Source: Methylobacter sp.
Lineage (GTDB): Bacteria; Pseudomonadota; Gammaproteobacteria; Methylococcales; Methylomonadaceae
NCBI GenBank assembly: GCA_003158415.1
Contig: PMJA01000411.1
Coordinates: 1,110 to 10,023 of the forward strand
Reading direction: 5' to 3'
DNA length: 8,914 nt
Part shown: piece by piece, positions 1 through 6,006 of the stretch
Position numbering within the stretch: the stretch's first letter is position 1
Layout of the letters: each line of letters begins with the position of its first letter
Notes under the pieces: model-generated
What the model saw: the letters and a program-made list of their open reading frames with translations, nothing else
Database searches by the model: none
What the model was told of the DNA's origin: nothing
Made by a program: the position numbers and the translations under genes

Positions 1-1
1 A

Positions 2-121
2 CCCGACCTACGACTAAAACTGGTACAGGCATGGATTGAGATACACAGGGAAGACTTGCTGATGGACTGGAAGCTGGCCGTTGCGGGCGAGCCTGTGTTT
101 AAGATTGATCCGCTACGATAA
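2..121 (+). CDS. DUF4160 domain protein, C-terminal fragment (cut by window edge)
   Basis: The frame is open from the left edge to TAA at 119-121 and gives about 39 residues. They include LVQAWIEIHREDLLMDW and end GEPVFKIDPLR. This tail, with the pattern 'AWIEIHxxDLxxxWxLAxxGEPxFKIxPL', is typical of the C-terminus of small DUF4160 proteins, which are usually about 80-100 residues. The start lies outside the window. The biochemical function of DUF4160 is not established. The gene is followed within 12 bases by a DUF2442 gene, and the two families are often adjacent in bacterial genomes, which suggests a bicistronic unit. It is a fragment only because the window cuts it; nothing visible suggests it is broken. 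Confidence 0.75.
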   Translation, partial: PDLRLKLVQAWIEIHREDLLMDWKLAVAGEPVFKIDPLR

Positions 122-133
122 TTGGAACCTTAT

Positions 134-367
134 ATGGATAAGATTGAAAAAGCCATTCCTCTTGACGATTATAGAATCGAAATACTGACCAGCAGCGGCA
201 TTTCAGGTATTTTTGATGTCAAACCCTATCTGAAAGGCAGCGCATTCAAAGAGCTTGCCGATGAGTCTTATTTTCATCTGGTACGCCCAGCTCATTATGG
301 GATTGCTTGGCCTCATGAGCAGGATTTCAGTTCCGACACCATTATCTGGGACATACAAAATACCTAA
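134..367 (+). CDS. DUF2442 domain protein
   Basis: This is a small acidic protein of 77 residues. It follows the DUF2442 pattern: a short beta-rich start (IEKAIPLDDYRIEI), then GIFDVKPYLKGSAFKELAD around residues 27-45, and a final 'IxWPxxQDxSxDTIIWD' block (residues 57-73). I place the start at ATG 134 because a GGA element at 125-127 sits 6 bases upstream. A TTG at 122, directly after the DUF4160 stop, would add only four residues. The gene is almost certainly cotranscribed and translationally linked with the upstream DUF4160 gene. DUF2442 proteins are small and of unproven function. Because the two are paired and lie in a variable-looking spot, a toxin-antitoxin-like or accessory role is possible, but the sequence does not show one. 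Confidence 0.8.
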   Translation: MDKIEKAIPLDDYRIEILTSSGISGIFDVKPYLKGSAFKELADESYFHLVRPAHYGIAWPHEQDFSSDTIIWDIQNT

Positions 368-373
368 CTGTTC

Positions 374-409
374 GTTCCTGGGCGCCAGTATAAGCTGGGG
401 CTTGGGAAC
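374..409. repeat. Imperfect inverted repeat / hairpin, dispersed-repeat-like
   Basis: GTTCC at 374-378 pairs with GGGAAC at 404-409 and the stem runs inward to 389/394. It has 16 positions with one G-G mismatch (384/399) and a four-base loop (ATAA, 390-393). Four of the pairs are G-T (379/404, 380/403, 381/402, 389/394). They pair in RNA read from the + strand but not from the - strand. The element fills most of the 52-base gap between the DUF2442 stop and the sufT stop, where the two genes converge. It resembles the 'GTTCCCAAGC...GCTTGGGAAC' palindromes scattered through many proteobacterial genomes. No T-run follows on either side, so it is not a standard intrinsic terminator. It may protect or end the 3' end of the + strand transcript. 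Confidence 0.65.
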
Positions 410-419
410 CCGCATTCAG

Positions 420-968
420 CTAATACAACCCCAACTGCAACTGCGCGACTTCCGACATCATTTCCCGCGACCAGGGCGGATCGAGCACAACTTCAACATC
501 GACGCTGGCGACGCCCGGTAAGGCACGGATACATTTTTCCACATCGCCCTGGATTACCGGCCCCATGCCGCAGCCGGGCGCTGTCAGCGTCATCATGATA
601 TGGACGGCATTGCTATGGTCGCCTATTGGCTTTACGTTACAGTAATAAACCAGACCCAGGTCAACAATGTTCACTGGGATTTCCGGGTCATAAACGGTTT
701 TCATGACTTCCCAGCAGTTTTTTTCCACCGCTTCAGGACTGGTTTCCGATACCAGCGTATGCAGTTCATGCGGCTCCATGCCTAAGGCGTCGGCATCGAC
801 ACCCGCAATACGCACCATGTGGCCGTATTCGGTGATTACCGTATAGTTATTGCCCAGCGACTGGTGCAAGGTCACCGATGCGCCTTTGCTTAAGGTGTCG
901 GGAGTGCCGTCAGGGATGGTGACTATGTTGACATCCCTGGTTAAAATAATGCTTTCTCGTTCTGCCAT
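420..968 (-). CDS. sufT: SufT family Fe-S cluster assembly protein (MIP18/DUF59 domain)
   Basis: This protein of 182 residues belongs to the SufT group, which helps mature iron-sulfur proteins in the cytoplasm. Residues 1-65 are the SufT-type N-terminal region (REXXXLTRDVNIVTIP, then a QSLGNNYTV block). Residues 85-165 are the MIP18/DUF59 domain, with YDPEIPVNIVDLGLVY (93-108), the TAPGCGMGP loop holding the conserved Cys133, and VVLDPPWSREMMSE at 160-173. I chose ATG at 966-968 because family members begin within a few residues of 'REXXXLTRD'. The longer frame would start at a TTG (1004) inside the upstream gene. The start lies 10 bases after the SDR stop with no clear Shine-Dalgarno, so translation probably depends on coupling to that gene. 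No other suf gene is in the window, so this is an orphan copy rather than part of a suf operon. Confidence 0.9.
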   Translation of the reverse strand: MAERESIILTRDVNIVTIPDGTPDTLSKGASVTLHQSLGNNYTVITEYGHMVRIAGVDADALGMEPHELHTLVSETSPEAVEKNCWEVMKTVYDPEIPVNIVDLGLVYYCNVKPIGDHSNAVHIMMTLTAPGCGMGPVIQGDVEKCIRALPGVASVDVEVVLDPPWSREMMSEVAQLQLGLY

Positions 969-978
969 AATTAAAGTG

Positions 979-1707
979 TTATAAATGAAAGGTTCGGGCG
1001 TCAATCGCCTGACCAGTTACGCCCAGGCTTTGCGGGCCAAATAAATACAAATAAGCCGGGGCTAACGATGCCATGTCAGGCAACTTTGCTTTATCTTCCG
1101 CAGGATAAGCACGTTTTCTTAACGGCGAATCGATAGCGCCGGGTATCAAGGTATTGACCCGGATTTTACCGGCAGCTTCCAGTTCTTCAGCCAGTATCTT
1201 AGCCAAGCCTTCCATCGCTATTTTGGACACGCCATAAGCGCCGAAGTAGGCGTGGGCGTTCCTGGCGGAAGAATCGGAGGTGAACACGATGGAGGACTGC
1301 GGACTCTTTTCCAAAACCGGCAACAGCATCCGCGTTAATAGAAACGGCGCATTCAGGTTAACGTTTAAAGTATGCCCCCATTCCTTGGTGCCGAATTGGG
1401 AGATAGGCGTAAACGAACTGAATTCCACAGCCGAATGCAACAGGCCTTGCAAAGCGCCGTATTCGGCGTCGATTTTATTCGCCAATTCCTGATAGTCGTT
1501 TTCATTGGCTCCGGCCAGATCAAACGGATAAATAACCGGCGTCGGCGCGTTTGCCGCCACAATGGCATCGTAAACCACTTCCAGCTTGGCAATGTTTTTG
1601 TCCAGCAAGATGATGTGCGCGCCGTTTTTGGCCAGTGTTAAGGCTGCTGTGCCACCTAGGCCACCGCCTGCACCGGTGATTAAAATAACGTGATTTTTTA
1701 ATGACAT
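979..1707 (-). CDS. SDR family oxidoreductase, YciK-like
   Basis: This is a 242-residue classical short-chain dehydrogenase. The nucleotide-binding TGAGGGLG is at 11-18, and the YxxxK pair is Tyr158 and Lys162 (AYGVSK). IPGAIDSP at 188-195 follows as the usual post-catalytic loop. The C-terminal part (YPAEDKAKLPD, then YLYLFGP and TGQAIDA) resembles E. coli YciK, and YciK genes often lie near ubiG and mupP, as here. Two oddities stand out. The usual NNAG/HNAG motif reads HSAV (91-94). Counting the usual 13 residues back from Tyr158 lands on Asp145 between Ser144 and Ser146, so the catalytic serine is uncertain. Substrate is unknown, and the physiological role of YciK is itself poorly defined. 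The start overlaps the stop of the HAD-phosphatase remnant (ATGTCATTAA), a relic of coupling to a gene now lost. Confidence 0.85.
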   Translation of the reverse strand: MSLKNHVILITGAGGGLGGTAALTLAKNGAHIILLDKNIAKLEVVYDAIVAANAPTPVIYPFDLAGANENDYQELANKIDAEYGALQGLLHSAVEFSSFTPISQFGTKEWGHTLNVNLNAPFLLTRMLLPVLEKSPQSSIVFTSDSSARNAHAYFGAYGVSKIAMEGLAKILAEELEAAGKIRVNTLIPGAIDSPLRKRAYPAEDKAKLPDMASLAPAYLYLFGPQSLGVTGQAIDARTFHL

Positions 1708-1769
1708 AATGCTGAAGCTATCCAGGTTGCCAGTTGTTCGGGAGACTCTATCAGTGCATCAGCGCCTTT
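1698..1769 (-). pseudogene. C-terminal remnant of a MupP/phosphoglycolate-phosphatase-like HAD gene
   Basis: Reading the - strand from 1769, out of frame with ubiG, gives K, then GADALIESPEQL, ATWIASALCH and a TAA at 1698-1700. That is 22 codons from 1766, plus the stop, with no start codon. The pattern 'GADxxIxxPxxLxxxIxSALC' closely resembles the C-terminal tail of Pseudomonas-type MupP, the HAD phosphatase for N-acetylmuramate 6-phosphate. It lies exactly where that gene normally sits, between ubiG and yciK. Its stop overlaps the SDR start by eight bases. I infer that an internal deletion fused the end of ubiG to the last codons of the phosphatase gene. The ubiG stop (1768-1770) spans the apparent junction. 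The comparison is from memory, not an alignment. Confidence 0.7.
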
Positions 1770-2475
1770 ACTCGGGGCGTTTGTAAGCCGCGATGTAATT
1801 GACAGCTATGTCTTTGCCCAGGTTGAAGCGTTTGTTAAACGGGTTGTATTCAATCCCTACCATGCCCTGTAGCTCAAGGCCTGCCGCCCGCGCCGAGCGG
1901 CTAAGTTCGGAAGGTTTGATAAAGGTTTTGTAATCATGCGTACCTTTAGGCAGCATGCGCAAAACATGTTCTGCAGCAACAATGGCCAACAAATAGGCCT
2001 TGGGTTTACGGTTAAGCGTGGAAAAAAACACGCTGCCGCCGGGCTTGACCAGCGTCGCGCAAGCGGCAATGATGGAGCCGGGATCGGGCACATGTTCCAG
2101 CATTTCCATACAAGTAACATGGTCGAAACTGGCGGGCTGCTGCTTTGCCAATGATTCGACGCTGATTTTTTGATAATGCGCGTTCACGCCCGACTCCAGT
2201 CCATGCAAATCGGCAATATCAATCAGCTCCGCACTGAGGTCTATACCTAAGGCATCAGCGCCGCGTTTAGCCAGACCTTCGGTTAAAATACCGCCGCCGC
2301 AGCCCACATCAACGATGCGCTTTCCGGCTATATCTGCATATCGCTCGATAAATTCGATGCGTAGCGGGTTAATGTCATGCAAGGTTTTAAATTCACCCTG
2401 AGCGTCCCACCACAGTTCAGCCATCGAACCGAATTTATGGATTTCATGCGGGTGTACGTTGTCTGTTGCTGTCAT
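1768..2475 (-). CDS. ubiG: Bifunctional ubiquinone O-methyltransferase UbiG
   Basis: This 235-residue SAM-dependent methyltransferase carries out both O-methylations of the ubiquinone ring (2-polyprenyl-6-hydroxyphenol methylase and 3-demethylubiquinol 3-O-methyltransferase). The UbiG signature FGSMAELWWDAQGEFKTLHDINPLR (residues 15-39) precedes SAM motif I, VDVGCGGG, at 55-62. The acidic residue after beta 2 is in GIDLS (77-81), EMLEHVPDP is at 124-132, and LVKPGG is the post-III motif at 142-147. The C-terminal VGIEYNPFNKRFNL (206-219) is also typical of UbiG. Length is normal for the family. The start ATG at 2473-2475 has no strong ribosome site. It is preceded by an 81-base gap after lpxD holding a 14-base palindrome. 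The apparent deletion just downstream leaves the UbiG reading frame closed at a normal position. Confidence 0.96.
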   Translation of the reverse strand: MTATDNVHPHEIHKFGSMAELWWDAQGEFKTLHDINPLRIEFIERYADIAGKRIVDVGCGGGILTEGLAKRGADALGIDLSAELIDIADLHGLESGVNAHYQKISVESLAKQQPASFDHVTCMEMLEHVPDPGSIIAACATLVKPGGSVFFSTLNRKPKAYLLAIVAAEHVLRMLPKGTHDYKTFIKPSELSRSARAAGLELQGMVGIEYNPFNKRFNLGKDIAVNYIAAYKRPE

Positions 2476-2499
2476 CGTTCTGAACCGTTTATTGATGGT

Positions 2500-2513
2500 T
2501 ATAGTTTACTATA
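2500..2513. repeat. 14-base palindrome upstream of ubiG
   Basis: TATAGTTTACTATA has six-base arms around a TT centre. It lies 25-38 bases upstream of the ubiG ATG in the AT-rich lpxD-ubiG gap (2476-2556). It could be a repressor-type operator, or simply part of an AT-rich promoter: TATAGT on the - strand resembles a -10 element, but no good -35 is visible. Nothing else is recognisable in this gap. Confidence 0.3.
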
Positions 2514-2556
2514 TTACTAGGTTATTCGTCATATTGTTCTAACGAAAGCGATTTAT

Positions 2557-3600
2557 TTAGCCTGATATTTTTTCCAGCGCCTGGATTTTTTCCTCCAGCA
2601 ACTTTACCTTTTTCAGCAGTTCCGGCAGCTTGCTGATGGCGATCTGCTCCTTATATGCGGTCTTCTTGTCTTTTGCCGGACTACCGAAAACCTGGGCACC
2701 CGGCTTGACATCGCCCGCCACGCCGGAACGCGCCATAACCACGGCACCGGCGCCGATAGTCACATGATCGGCAATCCCGGAACTCCCGGCCAATATGGCG
2801 TAGTCTTCAATGTTGCAGGAACCGGACACGCCGGTTAATCCGCACATGATCACGTTTTTGCCGACCTTGTTGTTGTGGCCGACCTGCACCAAATTATCTA
2901 TTTTACTGCCCGCGCCGATTACGGTGCTGCCCAATGCACCCCGGTCTATACAGGTGTTGGCGCCGATTTCAACATTGTCGTCAATAACCACATTGCCGAC
3001 TTGGGGCACCTTTACATGCCGGTTATTTCTGAATTTGTAGCCGAAGCCGTCGGCGCCGATAATCGCTCCCGAATGGATGATGACATTATTCCCCAGAACC
3101 ACATCATCGTAGATTACAGCGTAGGGATAAATCCGGCAATTTTCCCCAACGGTTACATTTTTACCCAGGTAAGCGCCAGCCAGCAGGGTACTGCCATTGC
3201 CTATGCGGGCGTTTTCGCCTACCACTGCGTAAGGGCCGATATAGACGTCATCGCCCAACGTTACATTATTGTCAAGCACGGCCTGAGGCGCAATCTGCGG
3301 ACTATAAGTCCGCGCGGGGTGCAATAATTCGGTGGCCTTGATGAAGCTCATCTCAGGATCGGCGCAAACCAGCAATGCCAAATTTTCAGGTATATTATCC
3401 ACCGCAAAACCGTCGGCGATAAAACAGGCGGTAGCCGTTGAGTTTTTGATATGCTGGGCATATCGGCTGTTAGTTAGTTGCGTGACTTGGCCTGTTTGCG
3501 CCGAGGTAATATCGGCTACAGAATAAATGGAAGTTGAACAATCGCCCCCTACAATCTGGGCATCACAAAAATCGGCTAGCTCTTTTAATGTAATCGGCAT
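2557..3600 (-). CDS. lpxD: UDP-3-O-acylglucosamine N-acyltransferase LpxD
   Basis: This 347-residue cytoplasmic trimeric acyltransferase adds the N-linked hydroxyacyl chain to UDP-3-O-acylglucosamine, the third step of lipid A synthesis. An N-terminal uridine-binding domain (1-95) is followed by a left-handed beta helix of hexapeptide repeats (about 100-305). This contains IGADGFGYKF (181-190), IDRGALG (218-224) and the catalytic His242 in QVGHNN. The C-terminal helix (about 315-345) is rich in Lys, Leu and Glu, as in other LpxD proteins. I chose ATG 3598-3600, which gives the standard MPITLKEL start; the frame's longer version adds 25 unrelated residues. One oddity: where E. coli has ITFMVNPKY, this protein has VTQLTNSRY (39-47), so the nucleotide-contacting Phe is Gln41, although Asn44 and Tyr47 remain. 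The gene is not in the usual bamA-skp-lpxD-fabZ-lpxA cluster, so it may be a second copy. Confidence 0.93.
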   Translation of the reverse strand: MPITLKELADFCDAQIVGGDCSTSIYSVADITSAQTGQVTQLTNSRYAQHIKNSTATACFIADGFAVDNIPENLALLVCADPEMSFIKATELLHPARTYSPQIAPQAVLDNNVTLGDDVYIGPYAVVGENARIGNGSTLLAGAYLGKNVTVGENCRIYPYAVIYDDVVLGNNVIIHSGAIIGADGFGYKFRNNRHVKVPQVGNVVIDDNVEIGANTCIDRGALGSTVIGAGSKIDNLVQVGHNNKVGKNVIMCGLTGVSGSCNIEDYAILAGSSGIADHVTIGAGAVVMARSGVAGDVKPGAQVFGSPAKDKKTAYKEQIAISKLPELLKKVKLLEEKIQALEKISG

Positions 3601-3645
3601 ATTTGTCTCTGTCGTTGTCTTTATAATGTAATAGTGTATCAAATC

Positions 3646-3663
3646 CGGGCAGCCGGTTGCCCG
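3646..3663 (-). terminator. Weak hairpin between moaC and lpxD
   Basis: CGGGCA (3646-3651) pairs with TGCCCG (3658-3663) around a six-base loop. On the - strand it is followed by GATTTGATAC, a short and imperfect T-run. It sits 34 bases after the moaC stop and 45 bases before the lpxD start. It could be a leaky terminator or attenuating hairpin for moaC transcripts. The stem is short and the tail weak, so this is tentative. The rest of the gap (3601-3697) is AT-rich next to lpxD, but no clean promoter can be picked by eye. Confidence 0.3.
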
Positions 3664-3697
3664 ACTATCCCACATCGAACCTTATGCTTATGCTTTC

Positions 3698-4183
3698 TTA
3701 AAGCGCTTCATCGCGCCGCCAATGCCCCGACTTACCGCCCGCTTTCTCCAGCAAGCGCACGGACTGGATGACCATGCCCCGGTCTACGCCTTTGCACATG
3801 TCATAAATGGTAAGCAAGGCGACTTGAGTGGCGTTCAGCGCTTCAATTTCCACGCCGGTCTGGCCCATGGTTTTTACCGTAGATTGGCAACGTATACGAT
3901 TTTTGTCGGTTTCGGCACTTAAAGCTATTTCTACATGCGTGATCGGCAGGGGATGACAAAGCGGAATCAAGTCCGCCGTTTTCTTACTGGCCATAATTCC
4001 GGCAATTCTCGCGACAGCCAGCACATCGCCTTTTTTATGCTCACCGGCAATAATGATCTGTAGCGTTTCCGGACGCATTTCAATGTAGCCTTCGGTGACA
4101 GCTGTGCGTTGCGTGATAGCTTTGGCGCCGACATCGACCATGTGGGCTTCGCCGGACTGATTAAAATGCGGTGTATGGGTCAT
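3698..4183 (-). CDS. moaC: Cyclic pyranopterin monophosphate synthase MoaC
   Basis: MoaC converts the cyclic intermediate made from GTP by MoaA into cyclic pyranopterin monophosphate, early in molybdenum-cofactor synthesis. With the start at ATG 4181-4183 the protein has 161 residues, the same as E. coli MoaC, and the catalytic positions match by number: Lys51 (HKKGDV), His77 (LCHPL), Asp128 and Lys131 (IYDMCK). Other family marks are GEAHMVDV (11-18) and KAGGKSG (147-153). The reading frame extends 24 codons further to ATG 4255, but that extension looks like leader sequence. The gene is divergent from moaD, the next partners in the pathway, across 73 bases. moaA is not in the window. Confidence 0.96.
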   Translation of the reverse strand: MTHTPHFNQSGEAHMVDVGAKAITQRTAVTEGYIEMRPETLQIIIAGEHKKGDVLAVARIAGIMASKKTADLIPLCHPLPITHVEIALSAETDKNRIRCQSTVKTMGQTGVEIEALNATQVALLTIYDMCKGVDRGMVIQSVRLLEKAGGKSGHWRRDEAL

Positions 4184-4223
4184 GAGTGGTGAAAAATTAG
4201 TGTCGTCGCGTGCATAGTGCTTT

Positions 4224-4251
4224 ATTATCTCCTTTTTTCTTGCCCGGTGAA
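4224..4251 (-). promoter_or_regulatory. Candidate moaC promoter
   Basis: On the - strand TTCACC (4246-4251) and GATAAT (4224-4229) are separated by 16 bases and resemble -35 and -10 elements. The -10 is one change from consensus and the -35 two. Transcription would start about 35 bases upstream of the moaC ATG. The same bases 4246-4250, read on the + strand as GGTGA, are the likely ribosome site of moaD. This is a pattern match by eye only. Confidence 0.3.
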
Positions 4252-4256
4252 CCATT

Positions 4257-4490
4257 ATGTCAATTAAAGTGTTTTATTTTGCCAGTTTAAAAGATCATGT
4301 GGGGCGTTCGGAAGACGACCTGACCTATACCTGTTTATTGACGGTCAAAGAAGTCTGGACGCATGTGAATGCAGATACAGCATTGCCAGGCAACACCCTG
4401 GCCGCCGTCAATATGGAATACGTTGAATTCGATGACATGGTAAACGACGGCGATGTCGTGGCTTTTTTCCCCCCCGTTACCGGCGGCTGA
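4257..4490 (+). CDS. moaD: Molybdopterin synthase sulfur carrier subunit MoaD
   Basis: This 77-residue ubiquitin-fold protein ends in Gly-Gly, the site that is adenylated by MoeB and then carries the thiocarboxylate sulfur. The family marks are the start [14 protein letters not shown], the central LAAVNMEYV (48-56) and the terminal [14 protein letters not shown] (64-77). It acts with MoaE to put the dithiolene sulfurs into precursor Z. The ATG is preceded by GGTGA (4246-4250) six bases upstream, a fair ribosome site. The stop is two bases before the moaE start, so the two subunits are cotranslated. Length is close to the usual 80 or so residues and the C-terminus is intact. Confidence 0.95.
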   Translation: MSIKVFYFASLKDHVGRSEDDLTYTCLLTVKEVWTHVNADTALPGNTLAAVNMEYVEFDDMVNDGDVVAFFPPVTGG

Positions 4491-4492
4491 CG

Positions 4493-4945
4493 ATGACCGT
4501 AAAAATCACCGACCGGGCATTTGACCCGTATCAGGAAATCCAGGCCTATCAAAATGCAAGAACCGCTAATATCGGCGCGGCAGGGGCGAGTAGCATTTTT
4601 ATAGGTACGATGCGCGACTTCAATGACGGCGTCGGCGTTACCGGCATGACCCTGGACTATTATCCCGGCATGACTGAAAAGCAGTTGGAAAAAATTGTTA
4701 CCGAAGCGCAGAGTCTATGGCCTGTTATCGATAGTTTAGTCATACACCGGGTGGGCGATATTTTGCCTCATGAGTCGATAGTGCTGGTCGCCGTGTGGTC
4801 ATCCCATCGCGGCGATGCATTTGACGCCACGCGCTATATCATGGAAGCCTTGAAATCAACGGTGCCGTTTTGGAAAAAAGAACGCTTGGTAACCGAAGGT
4901 GAACGCTGGGTTGCCCATAATACCAGTGGCTATAAAGCCGGTTAA
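4493..4945 (+). CDS. moaE: Molybdopterin synthase catalytic subunit MoaE
   Basis: This is the 150-residue large subunit of molybdopterin synthase. It binds precursor Z and the thiocarboxylated tail of MoaD. IFIGTMRDFNDG (35-46) carries the conserved Arg41, DYYPGMTEKQLE is at 55-66 and VIHRVGDI at 83-90. SSHRGDAF (103-110) gives the second Arg, and LKSTVPFWKKE (120-130) gives Lys121 and Lys128, the equivalents of E. coli Lys119 and Lys126. All expected active-site residues are present. The gene starts two bases after moaD. Its TAA is three bases before the next gene, so the lipoprotein hydrolase is probably cotranscribed with the molybdopterin genes. Confidence 0.96.
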   Translation: MTVKITDRAFDPYQEIQAYQNARTANIGAAGASSIFIGTMRDFNDGVGVTGMTLDYYPGMTEKQLEKIVTEAQSLWPVIDSLVIHRVGDILPHESIVLVAVWSSHRGDAFDATRYIMEALKSTVPFWKKERLVTEGERWVAHNTSGYKAG

Positions 4946-4948
4946 TCC

Positions 4949-5968
4949 ATGAATCCGCCATACCAGATAATCGCCGCACTGCTAATGGTCGCCCTAACCG
5001 GCTGCATGCCGATGACTTATCCGCCGGGTGCGAAAAGCAATGCCGCAAGGCTAAGCGAAAATAATTTTTTGACCGAAGACGGCATAAACCTGCCGTTACG
5101 TCATTGGCTGCCTAAAACCTATCCTCATGCGGTATTGATAGCGCTGCACGGCTTTAACGATTACAGCCGGTTTTTTCAGCAGCCGGGCGAGTATTTCAGC
5201 CAGCAGGGCATCGCCTGTTACGCTTATGATCAACGCGGCTTTGGCGCATCGCCCAAACGGGGCTTATGGGCGGGAGAAGCCGCCTATATTGACGATCTAA
5301 ACACGCTGGTGCGACTGGTAAAGCAGCGTTACCCGGATCGCCCCGTTTATCTGCTGGGCGAAAGCATGGGCGGCGCGGTTATTATAAACGCCATGAGTCT
5401 GGCCAAAATGCCGGAGGTAGCGGGTATTATTCTGGTCGCTCCGGCGCTATGGGCCAGGGAAACCATGCCCTGGTATCAAACCGGCTTGCTGTGGACGCTG
5501 GCGCATAGCCTGCCCTGGCTGACATTGACCGGCAAAGGCGTAAAGGTCATGCCTTCGGATAATATTGAAATGCTCCGCGCTTTAGGTCGCGACCCCTGGG
5601 TTATCAAGGGGACTCGCGTAGAAACCGTCTACGGATTGGCCGATTTGATGGATGCGGCATTTAACAGCGCCACGCAGTTGCGCGCAAAAACCTTAATGTT
5701 GTATGGCGAGAAAGACGAAATTATCCCCAAGCCGCCCACCTACGCCTTTTTACAAAAATTTCTCGCCACAGAGACGACGGAAAAAACCGTAGCCTTTTAC
5801 AGTCAGGGTTATCACATGTTGTTGCGCGACTTGCAAGCGCCTACGGCCTGGAAAGACATAGCGGCATGGATCAACAATAGGCCGGAAAAACTACCTTCCG
5901 GCGCGGATAATAGGGCGCGGCAGGTATTGTCCGATCTTCATTCGCAACCGGCAGACACAGATGAGTAA
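4949..5968 (+). CDS. Lipoprotein alpha/beta hydrolase (monoacylglycerol lipase/lysophospholipase-like)
   Basis: This 339-residue protein has a lipoprotein signal: a hydrophobic stretch at 7-18 and the lipobox LTGC, with Cys19 as the lipid-modified residue. The +2 residue is Met, so outer-membrane sorting by the Lol system is expected. The rest is a serine hydrolase of the Hydrolase_4 (S33-like) type. It has an HGFN oxyanion loop (67-70), YDQRGFGAS (93-101) and the nucleophile elbow GESMGG with Ser139. Asp256 lies in GEKDEIIP and His289 in GYHMLLRD. These features match PldB/monoglyceride-lipase relatives that cleave acyl esters. The true substrate cannot be read from the sequence. Start ATG 4949 is three bases after moaE, an unexpected operon partner for molybdopterin synthase that probably reflects convenience rather than pathway. 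The C-terminal 30 residues are polar and low in hydrophobics. Confidence 0.88.
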   Translation: MNPPYQIIAALLMVALTGCMPMTYPPGAKSNAARLSENNFLTEDGINLPLRHWLPKTYPHAVLIALHGFNDYSRFFQQPGEYFSQQGIACYAYDQRGFGASPKRGLWAGEAAYIDDLNTLVRLVKQRYPDRPVYLLGESMGGAVIINAMSLAKMPEVAGIILVAPALWARETMPWYQTGLLWTLAHSLPWLTLTGKGVKVMPSDNIEMLRALGRDPWVIKGTRVETVYGLADLMDAAFNSATQLRAKTLMLYGEKDEIIPKPPTYAFLQKFLATETTEKTVAFYSQGYHMLLRDLQAPTAWKDIAAWINNRPEKLPSGADNRARQVLSDLHSQPADTDE

Positions 5969-6006
5969 CCTAAAAACCATCCTTCTCAACAGCATAAGGC
6001 CAGATT

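Noticed and set aside
203..415. 70-codon - strand reading frame opposite DUF2442
   Set aside because: It is the antisense shadow of DUF2442 plus the hairpin repeat, has no recognisable domain, and its start lies inside the repeat.
2875..3327. 150-codon + strand reading frame inside lpxD
   Set aside because: It is an antisense shadow produced by the regular hexapeptide-repeat codons of lpxD.
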